In this document: positions 30,901 to 39,900 of the stretch, one piece after another
Numbering within the stretch: position 1 is the first letter of the stretch
Layout of the letters: every line of letters starts with the position of its first letter
The notes under the pieces: generated by a model
What the model saw: only the letters and a program-made list of their open reading frames with translations
What the model was told of the DNA's origin: nothing
The model's database searches: none
Source: Apricaphanius iberus
Lineage: Eukaryota > Chordata > Actinopteri > Cyprinodontiformes > Aphaniidae
DNA length: 64,000 nt
Direction of reading: 5' to 3'
NCBI GenBank assembly: GCA_028564705.1
Contig: JAPXFQ010001532.1
Location: 496,001 to 560,000, forward strand
Position numbers and translations under genes: made by a program

Positions 30901-33900
30901 ATGGTGGATATGGAGCTCTGTAGGCTTCTTTATAACGAGACGCTAGAGAGACCCACTTGTCATGCAGGGAGTATGGCAGTTTCTGAACAATTGGAGTGAT
31001 ACCACGAGATGTATCCAAGTAGCTGAGTCCAGGTAGGAAGCCATCTGCTCTGGCAGCCTCTAGCTCCAAAAGAATGTCTCCAAGTTCTCTCAGCTTTTGA
31101 TTGTCTTTGTTGGTGATTTTTGGAAAATCCTCTATTTTCCTGAAGAGAGCATTTTCTATAGCTTCTGGCGATCCAAAACAGTCTTCTAGCCTTTGCCACA
31201 CCATATTCACACCTGTTGCTGTATCATGGATATGAACCGCTCTTATCCTCCTTGCCTGCTCAGATGATTTTGGTCCCAGCCATTTGCAAAGGAGATCCAG
31301 CTCCTCTCTTGGTGATAGATGTAGGCTCTCTATAGAGCCGCAGAAGGATGCCTTCCAGGCCCAATAGTTCTCTGGTCGGTCGTCGTACTTTAGTAGCCCT
31401 GAGCTCACCATTTCGCGGCGTACCAAATACTTGGCTAAGTCTGGCATAGCTGCTGGACTAGGCTCAGGTTCTCTGGAGGCATATGTTGGATAAGACTGAA
31501 AAGGTTGGTCATGGTGGCCGGATAGTGTAGCCATGTGTGAGTGATCTCTGTGGCTAGAACTTCCTTGTGGGGAAGATAAATGGTATTGATGCTCAAAGTC
31601 ATACAGAGCGGACTTAGATGGATTTTGATTGTGGCAACTCGAAGGAGCTTGTTCTTGTGTGAATGTGTATTGAGTGGGTAATTCCTGAAACTCGTAGACG
31701 CTGAGTTCACTTGACTTTATGGTACTCTTCTCCACGCATCCTTTAACTGTCTCACCAACTTCCATTGCTAGCTGGCGTGTTGGTGTTGGAACAGGTACTT
31801 GGGGTTGTGAGTCGTGGTGAGACTGGTCAGATTTTGGTTTAGTTGCGAAACCCTTTTCCACGTATTCATTCTTTAAGCTTATGAGATCAGGATCCCCTTC
31901 TTCGTTCTCAGCAGCTGCCTCTAAAACATCAGCTTCAGCACTGGCAGCTGCAGCAGCACTTTCTAGTCGTAGAGTGTGGAGGTTTGCTTCAAGCTCTGCT
32001 TTTTTCCTTGCAGCCACAGCTGCAGCTTTCTGTTGCTCCTCCTCAATATATGCTTGTGCTTTAAGCATATCTGCCTCTTTTTGAGCGAATGATGCTTGGG
32101 TACGTGCAGCTTCTGCCTTTGCACGTGCTCTGGCTGCTATAACACTTACTGAAGAAGATCGGCTGCTACGTGAAGTGTTAGAGCATTGGGATCGTGTTTC
32201 GAGATCTCTCAGACCATCTTCCATGGTGAAGGCAGCTTACTGAAAGAAGATTGCTGTGCGTTTCCACGTGGCACACGTTCCAGATGTAACCCGTCAGGTA
32301 GATGTCTTTTCACTATTCTGCCCTTACTAAATTTGGGTAGGATTTCTAGCTTGGCAGACAGCTAACAGGTTCTTCAATAAACACCCAGGAAGCAGTAGGA
32401 CGTTTAGGATGTTTTATCAGAAGCACTGTGAAACTGCAATACAGAAATACAAATGTACATATTAATAAACTCGAATGGGTTGAATTGTTATTAACACAAG
32501 ATTAACCTTTTTTCTTCGTAAGTTCCTATAAAAAACTCAAAAGAGTAAAGCATCAAATTTACCCATTAACCACACATGGTTATTTAGCGATTAGCATGAA
32601 TGCTAACTTAACATTGAAAAACCCATTGACATGCTAACGCGATTAGCATCGTACCCGTTTTTAACATGTTTCGCACAAATATGTTCTTCAAACGGTCTTT
32701 ACTTATGGTTGTCATAAAAATGCAACTTTATCCATCACTTACAGACATATGTTCCTCAGAGTTATGAAGACAAAACGTGTAAAGATTATGAAAAGCGTTC
32801 AGCTTGCTTCAGGAAGTTGTTGCATGCATTAAGAGCTACGGCAAGTCTGAAGAGACAAACAGCACGGTGCAGTGATTACTCTGCCCGCTTTCTTAAAGGA
32901 GCAAAACACACGCTTTAACCGCCAACCTTTATTGTGTTTCATGTGACAAAATGTTAAGTTTACAGGGTTTGGATACTTTGCAAGGCACTCTGTAAAACAT
33001 CATTCAGTCAGCAGTTACTTAGAAACAAACGTCTCTTTCAACTTTACTACAACTAGTAATCGAACTTCGCATTTCATACTTAATCAAGGCTCTTATTATT
33101 TTTGGTTTAATCCAGTTTGGTGTTGTTTAAGGTCTTTTTATCTGACCTTTTTGCTGTAATAGGTAACATCACCTCCATTGTTCCTAATCCTAGATCCCGT
33201 CTGAAACTCTCCGGTAAAGGCATCCCCTTCATGAACGGCTCAGACATTAGGACTCCTGTGTCGTTTGCTTGGGACCAAACCAGCACAGTACGTGGACCCT
33301 GTTACAGTTTAATCCCACTTCTTCATCTGCTGCAAAATTTACTGTCGCTCTGTTTAATTGACATTTGGTCAGAGGAAAATGGTGCAGATGCAGTAATTCT
33401 CTGTCTGTACGTAACAGGGTGGGCTTTCTAATGTCTCTCCTCAGGTGTTTAATGGCATGTCTCTGGTGGACTTACAAGCCTTCATTACTGAGAAGGAAAC
33501 GTTGTGGCTGAAGGAGGCAGAGAGGGCGGGTGGTCCGCTGTTAGGAGAGAGCGTGGGCTGCCAGGGTGTGAGAGGAATGAGGCGTGAACAACACGGTAAG
33601 GAACTTAAGGCGACATGTATATCAGTTCTATGGCTGTTACAGAATTAATAACTATCAATGCTGTGAATTCATTTTTCGTTTTTCTGCAATAAATGTAATA
33701 CATGCGCTGTTCTCTGCTGCATGCACACATCATTTGCAGGGTTAAACTGATTAAAGCTGCAGCATGTCTGAATATTGTTTTTAAAATGTCATATATAATG
33801 CCAGTTATCATTGTGGTATTCTATATGATTACTACAGTTAATAACTGGACTCCAGAAACTAATGAGTGTCTACGAGGATTATAACTCAATTTGTGAGTTA

Positions 33901-36900
33901 TGATGTGCCTTTGGGGGAAAACAGTTAAATATTTACATAACTCTCAGGTTCATGGCCATTAGTGTTAATTACTCTTAGTTTATATTTTGTGTAAATTACA
34001 TTTATTGTTTTTCAACTCATGTTGAATGTGGTAATGCAAAATTAGAAGTGGTAAAAATAGACGCTAAAATAGCCGGTGCAAACATTTTTATGCTTAGTGT
34101 GCCTAGAACGCTTACTTCTTTGCCTGTTCTCCTCCCAATATTTTGCATCTTCTTAGACAAAACGCCCAGATTGCATATTCATCAGGGGCTAAAGCGCTAA
34201 ATGGTTTGCGTGCATCTTGCTGTGAGTTTAACTGCACCTTGTTGATAGATCAGCCAGAGCCTGCTTTTGCGATGCTGTGCGGTTTGCGTGGGTTTTAACA
34301 AGCTCAAACCGTTGATAAATCAGGCCCTTACTGTATATCAGAAGGTTATTGTTGCTGATGAAACTGATTTGCATTATTTGGAATCCACAATGAGTTACTG
34401 AGACTGTTCTTTGGTGTGTAGAATAGAAAAGAATAATCCATTATTGTCCTACAAAGGGGAAATTTGGTTCCAGAAAAAATAATTTACATTAAGGACATAT
34501 TTACAAAAACAGAATACTGTGCAGTTATTAAGTAAAAAATCCAGTAATAAGTGGCATACCCAGGTTGTAATGTGCAACAGGACAGGACTCTCAAAGATGT
34601 TTAAATAATTAAAAATGTTTAAAAAGAAAAGACCAGAGAGAGATATGTGAGCATCAAAATGGACAGAGAATGCAGGGTTAAGCTTAAGGTGTGTTTTTTT
34701 TTATTTTTATGGATTGAATATTTTTCAGCCATTATATTGGCTATCGGCCTTTGCTACTGTTTTATATGGATATCGGACCCCAAAAATCCATATTGCTGCA
34801 CTGTAACTCTAGTGTTTTAACATCACTGTGACCCAGTCAGACCTCCACCGTTTAACGTTGTTCTGTAATTGATTATTTTTGGGACTTCTCTAAAACCATA
34901 TTTCTGTATATCAAGCTGACTCCGTTATTGATTATCTGATGTTTGAATTAAATCAAAAGGTTGAAGTCTGATGTTGAACTTAAAGATGACCCATCTATCA
35001 TTTCCTTATGTCTTCAACAACTTCAGAGAAACATTTGGACTCATCCTGGCCTGTCTCCATTATGGGAGCAGCTCGATGACCCTGACCGTTCTCACACTGT
35101 AGCATGGGACAGAAACTAGTCTGTGAAACCAAACTACACCCTTCTTCTTTCTTCAGCTATATTTGACTTCTTAAATTTTTTCCTTATTCATAAAACACAT
35201 TACTGTCACCTGAAGACTCTTTCATCGATGGAAATGAGAATGAAAGCTTAACGAGCATAGAATGTGTAAAATTTGAATGTTAGTCCTGGATTTGCTCCGT
35301 CGGGAATATGAGAATATTTTTGCTCTTGTAAACGGCTAAAATAAATTCACCAGCTGCTAGAGCCGTTGTTATTCAATCTTCAGGATCATTCCAACATTTT
35401 AATTGTTCTTAACTTCTTCACTAACCCATCAACTCTCCCACACACACCATTAAAATAATTCACATTTTATTAGAGGCCTGTTTATTTGATGGTAGATTTA
35501 TTGTTGATTTAATGAAGTCAATGAAGAAATTATGTGTCCATTTTAGGATTGTATGTTTTACGGCAAAACTGCGCTTACACATGTAGCTTCTCCATACGGT
35601 ACGCCTGAAATACCAACTAAAAACCTCATTGTTTTCTTTTCACGTTTAAAAAAAGTTCTAAATACAATAATTACATTTTGGTATTTTATTTTCTATTTTT
35701 GTTTTTTCGTTATAAATACATCTTACTGTGACAGAATCATTTTTGGGAGAAACATTATAAACTAAAAAAACAAGATAAGAATACAGTAGCACAAAAAAGT
35801 ATTTAATCAGCAAAAAATTGTGCATGTTATCCCACTTAAAAGGCTGAGAGAGGCCAGTAATTTTTATTATATGTATACATTAACTATGAGAGACAAGATG
35901 ACACAAAATCCAGAAAACCACATGGTCTAATTTTCAAAGAATTTATTTGCAAATTATGATGGATAATAAGTATTAAGTCACCTATAAATAAGCCAGATTT
36001 TTGGCTGTAACTTCTTTAAGAAGCTCTTCTGTCCTCCACTCGTTACCTGTTTTAATGGCAACCTGTTGAACTGGTTACCAGTATAAAAGACACCTGTCCA
36101 CAACCTCAAACAGTCAGACTGCAAACTCCACTATGGCCAAGACCAAAAGCTGTCAAAGGAAACCAGAAACTAAATTGTAGACCTGCACCTGGCTGGGGAG
36201 GCAGAGTCTGCAATAAGTAAGCAGCTTGGTGTGAAGAAATCAACTGTGGGAGCAATTATTAGAAAACAGAAGACATCCTAGACCACTGATCATCTCCCTC
36301 CTTCTGGTGCTCCACCAAGATCTCACCCTGTAGAGTCAAAATGATCACAAGAAAGGTGAGCAACAATCCCAGAACCACACAGGGGGGACCTGGTGAATGA
36401 CCTGAGGAGAGCTGGGACCAAAGTAACAAAGGCTACCATCAGTAACACACTACAAGGACAGGGAATCAAATCCTGCAGTGCCAGAGGTGTCCCCCTGCTT
36501 AAACCAATACATGTCCAGGCCCATTTGAAGTTTGCCAGACATCATTTGGATGATCCAGAAGAATAGGGAGAATTTCATGTGGTCAGATGAAACTAAAATA
36601 TAACATTTTTGGGATAAAATGCTCAGATTTTTGTAGAATAGCAAGGAGAAGATTTGCCTATTAAAACCAAAGGCATTTTTAGGGGATTGACTGTTAACTG
36701 GGTTTTTTTCTGTCTAGAAATGTTTAGTCTAATTCCTGCAATAATAACAGGATTTGGCTCAGAAAATTATTGCTGTATTTATCAAAGTTTTCATAAATTA
36801 TTAAAAGTAGTTTTAGGCGCAGCAAAATGAGCTTTTTGGTAAAGGTTACTAAATGTATGTGATCTTATTAAGCATGCTTATTAAAGTATAATACTCTGTT

Positions 36901-39900
36901 ATGTATTTCATAGGATTTTCTATTTTAAAGAAGTAGGTCAGAATTTCTGCCAACCTCCCGGCATTGAATTTTAGGATTGAATAGCAGCCTCGCTTCTGTA
37001 GGGTTAACTCAGCAGCTGCTGTTATGTAGCCATTCATCACTGTTAAAATTATGAGGCAATCTTTTGTCTTGTCTGCAGCTACTACAGAATTCTGTAACCA
37101 GATTCCCAGCATGCACCACATAAAAAGATATAATAGTCCTTCTGTGTTACCATCTCTCCTCTGGCTTCCTTCTAAATATGGGACTGGCTTATTTTGAAGG
37201 GTTTGCATTGTTCGGCTCCTGAAAGCATTCCAAACTCCTCCGCCCTTATTCCAGTTCCAGTCCTCTTAAATCGTGGAACAGTGCCTCTGACACTGATGAT
37301 GCTTCTAAATTAAACTCAAGGCAAATTGTTATGGATATATATATTATTTAAAAAGGGACCATGTGCAATTAAAAATGTAGGTGTAAACATTTGATGCATT
37401 TTTGCATCTGCAGTCCCCAGGTACAAAAAACCTCCAATTATGGGTTAAAATATCAAAACATCTAACATTAGTCACGGACGTGTAACATTGCAAACATAAA
37501 CCATCAGACATTGTTCAAGGACATATAACATGTACTGCAGCAATAGATCCCACATAAAGTACCCCTCACAGGCACGCCCACACACACACACACACACACA
37601 CACAGAGGAGGTGAAGTATGCACAGCATGCAGTATCACACCCACGCACACAAACACACCTTTATCATCCCTATAGGGAGGTGAATGACTGAAGAAAAACG
37701 TATTATCGCCCACTCGTAAGTTAGTAGATGCATTGTTGTGAGAGTTTTACTTTTTTTTTTTTTACAATAGCTTTAAAGGCACCAAGCCTTTTATGTTGGA
37801 ATTGTGTTCCATTGTGTGGCTGCTTTAACAGAGAGAGCTGCCTGCCCAAATGCTGAGTAGCGAAAGGGTACAGTGCAGCTATATACAGAAGCTGTTCTGG
37901 TTGTCCTTTCAGAGCCACGGTAACAGACAAACTCACTCAAACAGGTGGGAGCCAGGCCTTTTAGGATTTTTGTAAACTATGCATAGATTTGAAAATATTC
38001 TAAAATCTTCGAAAGTTAGTAGATTGTGATTATGTAGTATGTCACAGCGATGGCGCCTAAGTGGCTTTTTGTTAAAGGTTTTCAGGGCCTGCTTGTACAG
38101 GGACTCTAAAGGCCTACTTGTTGTTTGACTGGCCTGCCCCCAGCAGGTAGTACAGTATGCGATATGTGCGAAAATAAAAGCATGTAGAAATATCTTAGCA
38201 GCCTCTGTTGATAGAGAGAATCTGATCCGTCTAAAATTTGCCAAGTTCTATGTGAAGGTTTTTGTCATTTTTGTGAAGAGTTTTTGAAGCTTAGGTTTGA
38301 ATCAGCAGCACTCGAAGATATTGGAATTCAGTGACAGTCTCAATCTGTTCACCTTTAATGCAGATGTTTACATCTGGGATGTTCAGCTTGGTTTTGGATA
38401 AGAACATGCCTTTTGTTTTACCTACATTCAAGGTAAGACAGGATTGGTCGAGCCACCCCAACCAGGGAATTGGTTAGTTTAGTTGCAGCTTGTTGAGCTG
38501 ATTTTGCATGGGTGTACAAGACTGTGTCATCAGCATAGAGTTGTACAATAAAAGGACACTGTGGTTAACTGTGTCAAACGCTTTACTTAAGTCTAAAAAC
38601 AACGCTCCTTTGTCAAGACCAGATCTGATTTGCTCAGTTAGATGCAGAATAGCTGTTTCTGTAGAGTGATGTTTTCTGAATCCAAACTGGACGGAGTTTA
38701 GACCAGGTTTGCAGCTATTTATATGAGCTGTAAATTGGTTTATGACCACTTTTTCAGAGACTTTGGAGATTACTGGCAATAAACTTATGGCTCTATAGTT
38801 ATTGAGTAAATGGTGGTTGCCACACTTGATGGGAGTTACAATGGCATGTTTGCAGCGTTACAATGGCATGTTTGCAGTGTGTTGGAAAGGAACTGTGAGT
38901 AATTGAGAGGTTTACTAAATGGGCAATGGGGGGGGGGGGGGGGGTTCTTAGCGAGCAAATCACTTTCTTTACTTCCTCTTCAGTGACTTTGACTAGGTCA
39001 GAACCCTCTTCTGCAACACTGAAGCTAAAACATTATTCCCTAGGTTTAAAATAGTTTCCTAATTCATGAACAGAATCTATAAGAAATAATTAAAAGTTTA
39101 AAAATTCGAGTGTTAATACTTTTCCAAGTTTGGCTGCTGTTGCTTTTAGCATCATTCATAAATTGAATAAAAACTGTTACTTTGCTAATCTCAGTTCATT
39201 AACCACTTTGTTCCTTAAGCCTTTGTAAACTAAAATGTCTGCGTCTCTTTTGGTCTTGATGGATTTTTTTAATGCAGCATCTCTACTCTTCATTGGTTCC
39301 TATACATTTTCACTGAACCAAGACAGGTTGACCTTGTATCTATTTTTTCTCTTCATTTTAACAGTGAATTTGTTTCTGACAGCATTGATCTTTGATGTAA
39401 ATAACTGACAGCTGTATTCCAGATTTTCAGAGGAAAGAATGTCTCCCCAATCCAAGTTATGTATCTCAGTGTCAAATCTATCCTACTTAGTTTTGGGTAT
39501 ATAGAAAACATTTTTGTGGCGTCTCTTCTTGGTTAATTCCCTTATCACCAGAGTTAAATTGTGGTCAGACAAACCAGTGATGAGATTATAACTTTTTGTC
39601 ATCCTTTCAGGTTTGTTGCAGAAAAAAGGAACAGGTTGTGTGCTTGAACGTTTAGTGATTCTGGTTGGGCCTTTTATCAGCTGTTCTAGATTATATTTAT
39701 CTGTGATTGCTTTTAGCTTTCTCCACTTTGACTCATCTTCCAGTTGACATTGAAATCCCCCATTAGGCTCATTTCTTTGTTGTAGGCACATTCTTTGAGA
39801 ATGCCAGTGAGTTCTGTATAAAATGTGTCATTGGCAGTTGGGGGTCTATAAAGGCCTATAATAGTTAATGACATTTGCTGAGACAAAACGACTTTTAGTT

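Larger units (their letters stand above)
25676..32908 (-). mobile_element. BEL/Pao LTR retrotransposon, nearly complete (intron 7)
   Basis: A 7,233-bp element lies antisense in snx19 intron 7. It has two 595-bp LTRs and a perfect 5-bp target duplication, CACGC (25671-25675 and 32909-32913). I count only two base differences between the LTRs, so the insertion is young. A purine tract (read AGGCGGGGAG on the minus strand, 26271-26281) borders the 3' LTR. One gag-pol reading frame fills the interior, broken by two stop codons. The insertion ends 285 bp upstream of the exon 8 acceptor. Confidence 0.95.

Noticed and set aside
25676..32908. LTR repeats as a segmental duplication or CRISPR-like repeat
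   Set aside because: Target duplication, gag-pol content and the polypurine tract show a retrotransposon.
36849..37208. 119-codon minus-strand frame in intron 9
   Set aside because: No recognisable motif and no splice context; probably chance.
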